Below are positions 20,028 through 27,412 of a stretch of DNA of 38,767 nucleotides, piece after piece. Within the stretch, counting starts at the first letter, position 1; the number at the start of each line of letters is the position of its first letter. The stretch is from contig JALVSJ010000265.1 of assembly GCA_027024445.1 (NCBI GenBank), forward strand, positions 1 through 38,767, given 5' to 3'. Origin of the DNA: Desulfobacterales bacterium. GTDB taxonomy: Bacteria > Desulfobacterota > DSM-4660 > Desulfatiglandales > Desulfatiglandaceae. Made by a program: the position numbers and the translations under genes. The notes below the pieces were generated by a model. The model had not been told where the DNA came from, did no database searches, and was given only the letters and a program-made list of their open reading frames with translations.

Positions 20028-22244
20028 ATGTCAAAGTTAGTAGCGTTTGCAGCGATTCAGGGAGCCTATAACATAGTCTCAAAAGCAGAGGGTAAATATA
20101 AAAGGGCACTTGAGGCTTACGGTGGGAGCCAGAAGCTGGAGTTTCCTAACACAGCTTACTATTTACCCATCATCTATTCTCTCACTGGGATAAAGGTGAC
20201 AGATATGGACTCGGCGCGCAAACCTCTTGAGTTGGCGCGCAAACTGTTGCCCCCGCATCTTAAGAAGGATTGTCACGTTCCATACTTGGGACCAGTACTG
20301 GACGCGGGTATGGCAGCACTTTTTGCAGAGGAAATAGTAGAAGCAATTCGATATGTAGAAGATCCGGATTTTTACCAGCCCGGAGTTGAAGACCCAGATG
20401 TTGACAACGGTAAGATCTGGCTTGGGGCCGCTGATGATACAATCATGAGAAAGCGCGGTGTGGAATTTGTGGATGGAACAGCCCCAGGATTCGCGGCAAT
20501 AGTAGGTGCAGCCCCTGATCCCGAGACGGCCAAAAAGATAGCCGAGGAATATCAGGTAAAAACGATTTATGTATTTATGGCGGCGAACCAGTACGGCACC
20601 ACTTTTGCTGAGCAGCTCATTGAAGCAGGCGTACAAATAGGCTGGAATACCAGGTTGGTGCCCTTTGGTCCTGATATATCTGCGGCCGTGTTCGCCCTGG
20701 GTTTTGCAAACAGAGCCGGCATGGCATTTGGTGGTATTCAGCCTGGTGACTACAAAAAACAATTGGCATACCAGAAAAACCGAATTTTCGCTTTCGTAAA
20801 TGCTCTGGGCGATGTTAATGCGGAATGGGCAGCAAATGCAGCAGGTGCCATCAACTGGGGTTTCCCAACCATAGCGGATACGGACATTCCCGAAATTCTT
20901 CCTACGGGCGTTTGTACCTATGAGCACGTGGTGGCCAATGTTCCCCATGACCAAATTGTCTCAAAGTCTATTGAAATTCGGGGCCTCAAGGTCACCGTTG
21001 CCAAGGTGGATATTCCCCTTGCATACGGTCCTGCATTTGAGGGCGAGAGAGTGCGCAAAGACGACCTCTATCTCGAGATGGGCGGCGGAAAGACCCAGTG
21101 TACAGAGTTGTGTAAAATGGCAGAGATGAACGAGATAGAGGACGGAAAGGTGGAAGTCATCGGTCCGGATGTAAAGGACGTGAAAGAAGGCGATAAGCTG
21201 CCGTTGGGCATCTTTGTGCAGGTGGCTGGAAGAAAGATGCAGCCTGATTTTGAGCCTATTCTTGAGAGACAAATCCACCATTTGATCAACTATGCCCAAG
21301 GGATAATGCACATAGGGCAGAGGGATATTTCCTGGATTCGAGTGAGCAAATCAGCCATCGAAAAAGGTTTCACCCTGAAAGACATAGGAGTGATCCTTCA
21401 CGCGAAGTTCCATCAAGACTTTTCCAACATATTAGATAAGGTGCAGGTTACCCTTTATACCAAGAAAGAAGACGTGGATGAGCTTACGAAAAGGGCTAGA
21501 GAGGAATACAGGATCAGGGATGAGCGCGTGGAAAAGATGACCGACGAGACCACGGAAATATTTTATTCCTGCACCCTCTGCCAGTCTTTTGCTCCTACCC
21601 ACGTATGCGTGGTGAGTCCTGAGAGGACGGGGCTGTGTGGGGCGTACAACTGGATGGATTGTAAGGCCTCCTACGAGATCAATCCTACAGGACCAAACCA
21701 GCCCGTTGAAAAAGGTGAGGTAATTGACGAGAAACTCGGCCAATTTAAAGGAGTCAATGAGTTTGTTTATAAAGCCTCTCGCCAGGCCATAGATCATTAC
21801 AATTTCTATAGCGTGGTCCACGATCCCATGACCACATGCGGTTGCTGCGAATGTATTTGCGCTGTGCTTCCTGGTTGTAACGGTGTGATGACGGTTCATA
21901 GGGACTATACTGGAGAGACTCCCTGTGGAATGAAATTCACGACGCTCGCTGGAATGATTGGTGGAGGTCAGTCGACCCCTGGGTTTGTGGGCCACTCCAA
22001 GTTTAATATTACTCAGCGAAAGTTCATAAAGGGCGATGGAGGACTGCTCAGGATGGTCTGGATGCCAAAGTCCTTGAAGGAGGAGATTCGCGAGAGACTG
22101 ATCAAACGCGGCGAGGAGTTAGGTGTACCCGATCTAATCGACAGGATTGCCGACGAAACGGTGGGTACCACAGAGGAGGAGATTCTCCCGTTCCTGAAAG
22201 AAAAGGATCATCCTGCACTAAAGATGGAACCTATTGTTGGATAA
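20028..22244 (+). CDS. acsB: Acetyl-CoA synthase (CO-methylating), alpha subunit
   Basis: 738 residues, the full-length bacterial form with the N-terminal CODH-contact domain. It condenses CO, the AcsCD-bound methyl group and CoA into acetyl-CoA at the nickel-containing A-cluster. The six A-cluster cysteines are visible: C515, C518, C527, C537 (in CTLCQSFAPTHVC and RTGLC), then C604 and C606 (TTCGCCEC). Their spacing equals that of the Moorella enzyme (506, 509, 518, 528, 595, 597, from memory) with a constant shift of nine. A GGGAGGAAG ribosome-binding sequence precedes the ATG. It lies between acsD and acsC. The partner CODH subunit acsA is not nearby. Confidence 0.97.
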   Translation: MSKLVAFAAIQGAYNIVSKAEGKYKRALEAYGGSQKLEFPNTAYYLPIIYSLTGIKVTDMDSARKPLELARKLLPPHLKKDCHVPYLGPVLDAGMAALFAEEIVEAIRYVEDPDFYQPGVEDPDVDNGKIWLGAADDTIMRKRGVEFVDGTAPGFAAIVGAAPDPETAKKIAEEYQVKTIYVFMAANQYGTTFAEQLIEAGVQIGWNTRLVPFGPDISAAVFALGFANRAGMAFGGIQPGDYKKQLAYQKNRIFAFVNALGDVNAEWAANAAGAINWGFPTIADTDIPEILPTGVCTYEHVVANVPHDQIVSKSIEIRGLKVTVAKVDIPLAYGPAFEGERVRKDDLYLEMGGGKTQCTELCKMAEMNEIEDGKVEVIGPDVKDVKEGDKLPLGIFVQVAGRKMQPDFEPILERQIHHLINYAQGIMHIGQRDISWIRVSKSAIEKGFTLKDIGVILHAKFHQDFSNILDKVQVTLYTKKEDVDELTKRAREEYRIRDERVEKMTDETTEIFYSCTLCQSFAPTHVCVVSPERTGLCGAYNWMDCKASYEINPTGPNQPVEKGEVIDEKLGQFKGVNEFVYKASRQAIDHYNFYSVVHDPMTTCGCCECICAVLPGCNGVMTVHRDYTGETPCGMKFTTLAGMIGGGQSTPGFVGHSKFNITQRKFIKGDGGLLRMVWMPKSLKEEIRERLIKRGEELGVPDLIDRIADETVGTTEEEILPFLKEKDHPALKMEPIVG

Positions 22245-22256
22245 GAAGGTTAAAAA

Positions 22257-22280
22257 CTAGCAGCGCCTACCAGTTGCTAG
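22257..22280 (+). repeat. Intercistronic hairpin between acsB and acsC
   Basis: CTAGCA (22257-22262) and TGCTAG (22275-22280) can pair across a 12-base loop just after the acsB stop. There is no T-tract, so it is more likely an mRNA stability or processing element than a terminator. Confidence 0.35.
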
Positions 22281-22331
22281 ACCATGAGATGGGATGCGTG
22301 ACTTGGTAACTACAGACATGAGGAGTGCGAC

Positions 22332-23678
22332 ATGGGACTAACAGGAATTCAAATTTTTAAGATGCTACCCCAAACAAATTGCGGCGAATGTGGAGTGCCC
22401 ACCTGCCTTGCTTTTGCCATGAACCTTGCCTCCGGTAAGGCCGAACTGGATGCCTGCCCATATGTTTCTGATGAGGCAAGAGAGAAGCTGGCAGAGGCCT
22501 CAGCTCCTCCCATTAGGCCTGTTGCCATAGGAGCAGGTCCAAGGGCCTTTAAAGTAGGTGGTGAACTGGTGCTTTTCCGCCATGAAAAGACCTTTTACAA
22601 TCCTACCGCCTTGGGAGTGCTGGTTGAATCAGACATTTCAGCCGAGGATCTGGACACAAAATTGAAAATCTGGAATGCATATCAATTTGAGCGTGTGGGG
22701 CTGAACCTGAGGCCGGAGTTGGTGGCTGTGAAAGACGTAAATGGTGACAGCGGGGCCTTTGTTGCCACAGCCAAGAAAGTGGCTGAGGAGAGCGAGTTTG
22801 GCCTGGTGCTGATGAGTGATAAGACGGATGTGCTCAAAGAGGCAGCTGAGGCAACCGCCTTCAAACGACCCCTTCTCTATGCAGCCACCGCGGAAAACGT
22901 CGAAGATATGGGGAATCTGGCAAAAGAAACGGGTCTTCCCCTTGCTGTAAAAGGAAAGGATATAGAGGATCTCATTGGTCTCAGTGACAAGCTAACTGGC
23001 ATGGGTCTTAAAGATCTCGTTTTAGACTCGGGTTCCAGAGAACTTAAAAAGGTCTTTGAGGATCAGGTGGCCATACGAAGGGCGCCTCTTAAAGAGGGAA
23101 ATCGCTCCCTAGGATTTCCTACCATTACGTTTCCTTGTGAGATGGCAAGCAATCTGGATGTGGAGACCATGATAGCATCCATGCTGATCGCCAAATACGG
23201 GGCCATAGCGATTCTTTCAGATTTTAAGGGGGAGAGTCTGTTTCCACTGCTGGTGGAGCGGCTTAACATCTTCACAGACCCCCAGAGACCAATGACCGTC
23301 ACAGAAGGTATCTACGAAATAGGAAACCCTGATGAGAACTCACCGGTCCTAGTAACGACGAATTTCTCCCTCACTTACTTTATTGTGAGCGGAGAGATTG
23401 AGGGAAGCAGGGTGCCAAGTTGGCTGCTGATTATGGATACCGAAGGGCTGTCGGTGATGACCGCGTGGGCAGCCGGAAAGTTCGTGGGCGATGCCGTGGG
23501 GATGTTTGTCAAGAAGTGTGGGATTGCAGACAAGATTTCCCACAGGAAAGTTATAATACCCGGATATGCAGCTGCCATAGTTGGAGACATGGAGGAAGAA
23601 TTGCCGGATTGGGAGGTTATTGTCGGGCCCAGAGATGCCTCTTTAATCCCCAAGTTCCTCAAAGAAATGGTAGGCTAG
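22332..23678 (+). CDS. acsC: Corrinoid iron-sulfur protein large subunit (gamma)
   Basis: 448 residues. The N-terminal domain binds the low-potential [4Fe-4S] cluster through Cys17, Cys20, Cys25 and Cys42 (CGECGVPTC ... DAC). The middle is a TIM barrel (FRHEKTFYNPTALGVLVE onward), and the C-terminus is the cobalamin-binding Rossmann-like domain (about 330-448). With AcsD it accepts the methyl group from AcsE and delivers it to AcsB. A GAGGAG ribosome-binding site precedes the ATG. acsE follows after 45 bases. Confidence 0.96.
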   Translation: MGLTGIQIFKMLPQTNCGECGVPTCLAFAMNLASGKAELDACPYVSDEAREKLAEASAPPIRPVAIGAGPRAFKVGGELVLFRHEKTFYNPTALGVLVESDISAEDLDTKLKIWNAYQFERVGLNLRPELVAVKDVNGDSGAFVATAKKVAEESEFGLVLMSDKTDVLKEAAEATAFKRPLLYAATAENVEDMGNLAKETGLPLAVKGKDIEDLIGLSDKLTGMGLKDLVLDSGSRELKKVFEDQVAIRRAPLKEGNRSLGFPTITFPCEMASNLDVETMIASMLIAKYGAIAILSDFKGESLFPLLVERLNIFTDPQRPMTVTEGIYEIGNPDENSPVLVTTNFSLTYFIVSGEIEGSRVPSWLLIMDTEGLSVMTAWAAGKFVGDAVGMFVKKCGIADKISHRKVIIPGYAAAIVGDMEEELPDWEVIVGPRDASLIPKFLKEMVG

Positions 23679-23723
23679 AACGAATACGGGTCTAATACAA
23701 AAACTTACCAGAGGAGTGGACTC

Positions 23724-24608
23724 ATGTTATTGATTGGAGAAAACCTAAATGTCATCAACCGCGTAATAGGTAAGGCCTTTAAGGAAAGGGATCCTGGTCC
23801 AATAGTGGAAGAGGCAAAGAGGCAAAAAGAAAAGGGCATGGACTGGATCGACGTGAATTTGGGACCTGCCAGGAAGGGTGGCCCAGAACTTATGGAATGG
23901 GTTGTGAAAACCATTCAAGACGAGATTGGTGATACCCCACCACTCTGTCTGGACACATCTAACATTGAGGCCATGGAAGCGGGTCTGGCAGTGCATAAGG
24001 GAAAGGCTATCATGAATTCCATCATGTGTCGCCCAGAGCGTTACGAAAAGATGATTCCCTTGGCAGTCAAGTACAATGCCCAGTTTATCGCACTGATGTG
24101 GGGTCCGGAAGGTCTTCCTAGAGACGAGAATGAAAGGGCGGCCCTGGCTGTGGAATTGATATATGCAGCAAATGAGGCTGGTATCCAAAACGAGGATATA
24201 TTTGTAGATGGTGTTGTGACGCCTGTCAACATCCAGCAGCCTCAACTTATGAGCTTACTGGCTTTTCAAGAGATGCTCCAGGATATTGCTCCGGGTGTTA
24301 AATCCACCTGTGGGCTGTCAAACTGCTCAAACGGGGCACCGGATCACCTGAGGCCCATATTGAATCAGACCTACATGGTGATGCTGGAGCGCAAAGGCAT
24401 GTATTCGTGTATTGCGGATGCATATGATGACAAACTCCATGCCATCGCGAGAGGCCAACGGCCTGATATTGTTGAGGTTATTCATAAAGTAATGGATGGG
24501 GAAGAAATCGATATGGATTCCCTCTCAAAAGAACTGCAGGATTATGTAAAGACTGCCAGGGTGCTGCTTGGCCACACACTTTACTCGGATTCCTGGCTGG
24601 AGTTGTAA
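23724..24608 (+). CDS. acsE: Methyltetrahydrofolate:corrinoid iron-sulfur protein methyltransferase
   Basis: 294 residues forming a single pterin-binding TIM barrel. Seen are LLIGENLNVINR at the first strand, GMDWIDVNLGPAR, LCLDTSNIEAMEAGL, IMNSIMCRPERY, and STCGLSNCSNGAPDHLRPILNQ. It moves the methyl group of 5-methyl-tetrahydrofolate to the cob(I)amide of AcsCD, linking the folate branch to acetyl-CoA synthesis or running in reverse in acetate oxidation. Tetrahydrofolate use marks the bacterial rather than the archaeal version of the pathway. An AGAGGAG ribosome-binding site precedes the ATG. Confidence 0.95.
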   Translation: MLLIGENLNVINRVIGKAFKERDPGPIVEEAKRQKEKGMDWIDVNLGPARKGGPELMEWVVKTIQDEIGDTPPLCLDTSNIEAMEAGLAVHKGKAIMNSIMCRPERYEKMIPLAVKYNAQFIALMWGPEGLPRDENERAALAVELIYAANEAGIQNEDIFVDGVVTPVNIQQPQLMSLLAFQEMLQDIAPGVKSTCGLSNCSNGAPDHLRPILNQTYMVMLERKGMYSCIADAYDDKLHAIARGQRPDIVEVIHKVMDGEEIDMDSLSKELQDYVKTARVLLGHTLYSDSWLEL

Positions 24609-24657
24609 CTTAGCAACGCAAGATATGTAGATAGCTTTGTCAGGATCCGTTACAAGG

Positions 24658-24694
24658 GCCTCCTTCGCAGGTGGATATGTGGGGGAGGCTTTTT
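24658..24694 (+). terminator. Possible terminator after acsE
   Basis: GCCTCC (24658-24663) pairs with GGAGGC (24684-24689) across a 20-base loop, followed by TTTTT (24690-24694). The large loop makes it weaker than usual; partial readthrough into the NifX-like gene 46 bases later is plausible. Confidence 0.5.
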
Positions 24695-24740
24695 CCTGTT
24701 TGCAATAAATAAACTGTAAGGATTTTGGAGGTATATTGAG

Positions 24741-25124
24741 ATGAAAAATGGGAGAATAGCAATCCCGTCCATGGCTCCAGGGGGCCTAGAGGCAAAACGC
24801 TCCGGACATTTCGGCCACTGTGACGTTTTTACCCTGGTGGACGTTGAAGACGGCCAAATTACAAACGTTACAATACTGCCCAATCAGGGTCACGTTCAGG
24901 GGGGATGTATGGTGCCGGTCAACTTATTGGCACAGCACAACGTAGATGCTCTTATTGTTGCGGGCATGGGGATGAGACCGCTGATGGGTTTTCAACAGGT
25001 AGGAATCAAGGTCTATTATGATGGGGAGCGTCCTGAGATTAAGCCCGTCGTAGAGGATCTCATTGCCGGGAAGCTGCCTCAGATGGGAGAGGAACAGGTC
25101 TGTGGAGGCGGTATGCAACACTAA
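24741..25124 (+). CDS. NifX/NifB-type iron-molybdenum cluster-binding domain protein (first copy)
   Basis: 127 residues of the dinitrogenase iron-molybdenum cofactor family (NifX, NafY, VnfX, C-terminal NifB, MTH1175-like). The pattern IAIPSMAPGGLEAKRSGHFGHCDVFTLVDVEDG, then GGCMVPVNLLAQHNVDALIVAGMGMRPLMGFQQVGIKVYY, is typical, with the family GxGxRP-like turn. The C-terminus CGGGMQH adds a cysteine and histidine that could bind metal. No nif genes are seen in the window, so a nitrogenase role is unlikely. Being placed just after acsE and before a NifU-like scaffold gene suggests metal-cluster handling for the acs enzymes; that is inference. A TTGGAGGT ribosome-binding sequence is present. 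Confidence 0.85.
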   Translation: MKNGRIAIPSMAPGGLEAKRSGHFGHCDVFTLVDVEDGQITNVTILPNQGHVQGGCMVPVNLLAQHNVDALIVAGMGMRPLMGFQQVGIKVYYDGERPEIKPVVEDLIAGKLPQMGEEQVCGGGMQH

Positions 25125-25161
25125 AGTAAAAATGAGGCCAGGAAAGGGGGCTTTTTATAAG

Positions 25162-25599
25162 ATGGCAGACGATATTTATGAAATGCTTTCCAAATCAGGC
25201 TACTCTGACAAAGCCATAGAATACTTTAAAAGTCGTGAAAGTATTGGTGAATTGGCCGAAGCTGATCAGGTTACAGACCTCACGGGCCCGTGTGGCGATA
25301 ATATGAAGATTTATTTAAAGTTTAATGGAAATAAGATAGATGATGCTAAAATTCAGGTACTAGGTTGTCCCGGTGCCGTGGCTTCAGCCTGCGCCGTGGC
25401 CACCCTTGCCAAAGGTAGAACACTTGAGGAAGCAAGAAACATAGATCTGGATGCCCTTTACAAAGAGTTGGAGAAGCTTCCAGACAAGAAAATCCATTGT
25501 GCTCGCCTTGCAGTGAAAACACTTCAAAAGGCCCTTGAAGAGTATAGTTCAAAAGGGAATATACAACAAAACCAACAGGCTGGAGGAGGCAATCGATGA
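25162..25599 (+). CDS. NifU/IscU-like iron-sulfur cluster scaffold
   Basis: 145 residues from the chosen ATG. The three ligand cysteines of IscU/NifU scaffolds are all kept in context: GPCGDNMKIYLKF (with the neighbouring Asp), GCPGAVASACAV and KIHCARLAVKTL. It therefore looks able to assemble a transient [2Fe-2S] or [4Fe-4S] cluster. The N-terminal helix ADDIYEMLSKSGYSDKAIEYF replaces the usual IscU start, and the C-terminus is a Gln/Asn/Gly tail. The start at 25162 is preferred because GGAAAGGGGG lies upstream; an in-frame ATG at 25132 is possible but has no such site. Its last codons overlap the next gene by ATGA, so the two are coupled. Confidence 0.85.
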   Translation: MADDIYEMLSKSGYSDKAIEYFKSRESIGELAEADQVTDLTGPCGDNMKIYLKFNGNKIDDAKIQVLGCPGAVASACAVATLAKGRTLEEARNIDLDALYKELEKLPDKKIHCARLAVKTLQKALEEYSSKGNIQQNQQAGGGNR

Positions 25600-25955
25600 A
25601 AATTGCCGTAACATCCAGAGACCCAGACTTGCATTCCGAAGTGGACCCACGGTTTGGAAGGGCGCCTTACATTTTGGTAGTGGATTCTGACTCCATGGAA
25701 TATGAGGTTATAGACAACAGAGAAAACGCGGAATCTTTGAAAGGGGCCGGGATTCAGGCCGCCAGCTCCGTAAGCAAGAAGGGAGCTCAAGTGCTCATTA
25801 CGGGTCACTGTGGCCCCAACGCCTTTAGGGCCCTTCAGGCTGCTGGGATAAAGGTAGTTAACGGGGCAGAGGGAACTGTGGAAAAGACCATTAATGATTA
25901 TCTGGAAGGCAAGCTCAGAGAGGCTGAGGAGCCCGATGTAGAGGGCAGGTGGTAG
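25596..25955 (+). CDS. NifX/NifB-type iron-molybdenum cluster-binding domain protein (second copy)
   Basis: 119 residues: MKIAVTSRDPDLHSEVDPRFGRAPYILVVD, then GAGIQAASSVSKKGAQVLITGHCGPNAFRALQAAGIKV. The RFGRAPYF-like and GxCGPNAF motifs are those of the single-domain NifB/NifX group common in anaerobes. It differs clearly from the first copy, so this is not a recent tandem duplicate. It overlaps the scaffold gene by four bases and is closed by a strong terminator, making the end of the acs-linked transcription unit. Confidence 0.87.
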   Translation: MKIAVTSRDPDLHSEVDPRFGRAPYILVVDSDSMEYEVIDNRENAESLKGAGIQAASSVSKKGAQVLITGHCGPNAFRALQAAGIKVVNGAEGTVEKTINDYLEGKLREAEEPDVEGRW

Positions 25956-25995
25956 AGCGAAATACTCAGATGGTAGTCTCCAAGTCAAGTTGTCC

Positions 25996-26027
25996 AAGCC
26001 TCGCCGGGCCCAAGGCGAGGCTTTTTT
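25996..26027 (+). terminator. Strong intrinsic terminator
   Basis: GCCTCGCC (25998-26005) and GGCGAGGC (26014-26021) form a perfect 8-base stem, extended by two A-T pairs, followed by TTTTTT. It ends the acs / NifX-NifU-NifX unit before the TRAP transporter genes. Confidence 0.92.
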
Positions 26028-26193
26028 GTGCTCCTGCAATAGGACACAAAAAATGGGGTTGACCGGCCACCCCTAGCTCGACTATAAAAGAGTGAAAAAG
26101 AAAGGGGGTGAAAAAAGGCCCTGGAAAAATCAATGATCGGCGAGTAACAATCGGGATCCAGCCTAGAACTAACACAATAGACAGGAGGTAATT

Positions 26194-27177
26194 ATGAAGA
26201 AGATTATCGCCATTGGCATATCGCTGATGTTTGTTCTGGTTTGTGTAGCATTAATGGTACCAACAACCGCCCAGGCCAGGACCACATTTGTTACCATTGG
26301 CACGGGTGGAATCACGGGTGTTTACTACCCAACGGGGGGCGCCATTGCGAAGATGGTGAACAAAAAAAGGAAGATCTATCATATTCGAGCCACAGTGGAG
26401 TCCACTGGTGGATCAGTATTCAACATAAATGCGGTTTTGTCCGGCGACCTCACGTTTGGTATTTGCCAGTCTGATCGACAGTACCAGGCCTGGCATGGCT
26501 TGGCCGAATGGAAAGATAAGGGCCCGCAGAAGGACCTTAGAGCTTGTTTCAGTATTCATCCTGAGTCAGTAACACTGGTGGCGGCTGATGACGCAGGGAT
26601 AAAGACCATCCAGGACCTCAGAGGCAAGAGAGTCAACATAGGAAATCCTGGCTCAGGCCAAAGACAAAACTCCATTGATGCACTGACCAGTGCTGGTATT
26701 GATTGGAGGAAGGACATAATAGCAGAAAGCGCCAAGGCTGCAGAGGCGCCGGGGCTCCTTCAGGACGGCAGAATCGATGCCTTTTTTTACACCGTTGGGC
26801 ATCCCAGTGGTGCTATCAAGGAAGCAACAGCAGGCAAACGAAAGGTTCACTTTGTGCCTATCACAGGCCTTGATAAGTTGCTAGCCAAGTATCCTTATTA
26901 TGCACGGGCATATATTCCGATCAAATTTTATCCTTCTGCCACCAACAAAGAAGACGTTCCCACCTTTGGTGTTAAGGCAACATTTGTTACCTCGATTAAG
27001 ACACCCGAGAAGATAGTGTATGCCATTGTTAAGGAGGTTTTCGATAACTTTGAGACCTTCAAGAAGCTCCATCCCGCTTATTCTGTCCTGACAAAAGAGA
27101 ATATGCTCGAAGGCCTCACAGCCCCGTTCCATCCAGGGGCCTTGAAGTACTTTAAAGAGGTGGGGCTCATAAAGTAA
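26194..27177 (+). CDS. TRAP transporter solute-binding protein, TAXI family
   Basis: 327 residues. The N-terminus (1-28) is a signal peptide with KK, a hydrophobic core and a TAQAR cleavage region, so the protein is periplasmic. The TAXI signature FVTIGTGGITGVYYPTGGAIAKMVN follows directly, then VESTGGSVFNINAVLSGDLTFGICQSD and LRGKRVNIGNPGSGQRQNS. TAXI proteins deliver organic acids or amino acids to sodium- or proton-driven TRAP permeases; the substrate cannot be read here. An ACAGGAGGTAATT ribosome-binding site precedes the ATG. The permease gene follows after 235 bases that include a stable hairpin. Confidence 0.94.
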   Translation: MKKIIAIGISLMFVLVCVALMVPTTAQARTTFVTIGTGGITGVYYPTGGAIAKMVNKKRKIYHIRATVESTGGSVFNINAVLSGDLTFGICQSDRQYQAWHGLAEWKDKGPQKDLRACFSIHPESVTLVAADDAGIKTIQDLRGKRVNIGNPGSGQRQNSIDALTSAGIDWRKDIIAESAKAAEAPGLLQDGRIDAFFYTVGHPSGAIKEATAGKRKVHFVPITGLDKLLAKYPYYARAYIPIKFYPSATNKEDVPTFGVKATFVTSIKTPEKIVYAIVKEVFDNFETFKKLHPAYSVLTKENMLEGLTAPFHPGALKYFKEVGLIK

Positions 27178-27196
27178 CATAGGAGTTTGCAATTAT

Positions 27197-27231
27197 GGGC
27201 ATTTAGAGGTTATCTGAACCTCTGAATGCCC
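27197..27231 (+). other. Stable intercistronic hairpin between TAXI protein and permease genes
   Basis: GGGCATTTAGAGGTT (27197-27211) pairs with AACCTCTGAATGCCC (27217-27231) over 15 positions with one G-U pair and a five-base loop. No T-tract follows (TTCTCACAA). This suits an mRNA-stabilising or processing hairpin that raises binding-protein output relative to permease, though partial termination is possible. Confidence 0.7.
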
Positions 27232-27412
27232 TTCTCACAATGACCATTTCCTTGTATTCGGGGATGTCCATGGCTCATATCTTCCCTTTGCTTTTCTTCT
27301 TTTCCTTTGAGTTGATCATACCAAATTCTTACAAATCTATTGCCCAACCGGCTCCAAGGGTATGGGCAGATAGCCTGATAGGGGCATACTGAAGCCTCTA
27401 GCGGAGTTTTAA

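Noticed and set aside
20163-20954. Minus-strand frame of 263 codons inside acsB
   Set aside because: It is antisense to conserved acsB sequence, and its translation has no recognisable motif and an odd composition.
24741-25955. Nitrogen-fixation island
   Set aside because: NifX/NifB-type and NifU-like domains occur widely in anaerobes; no nifHDKENB genes are in the window.
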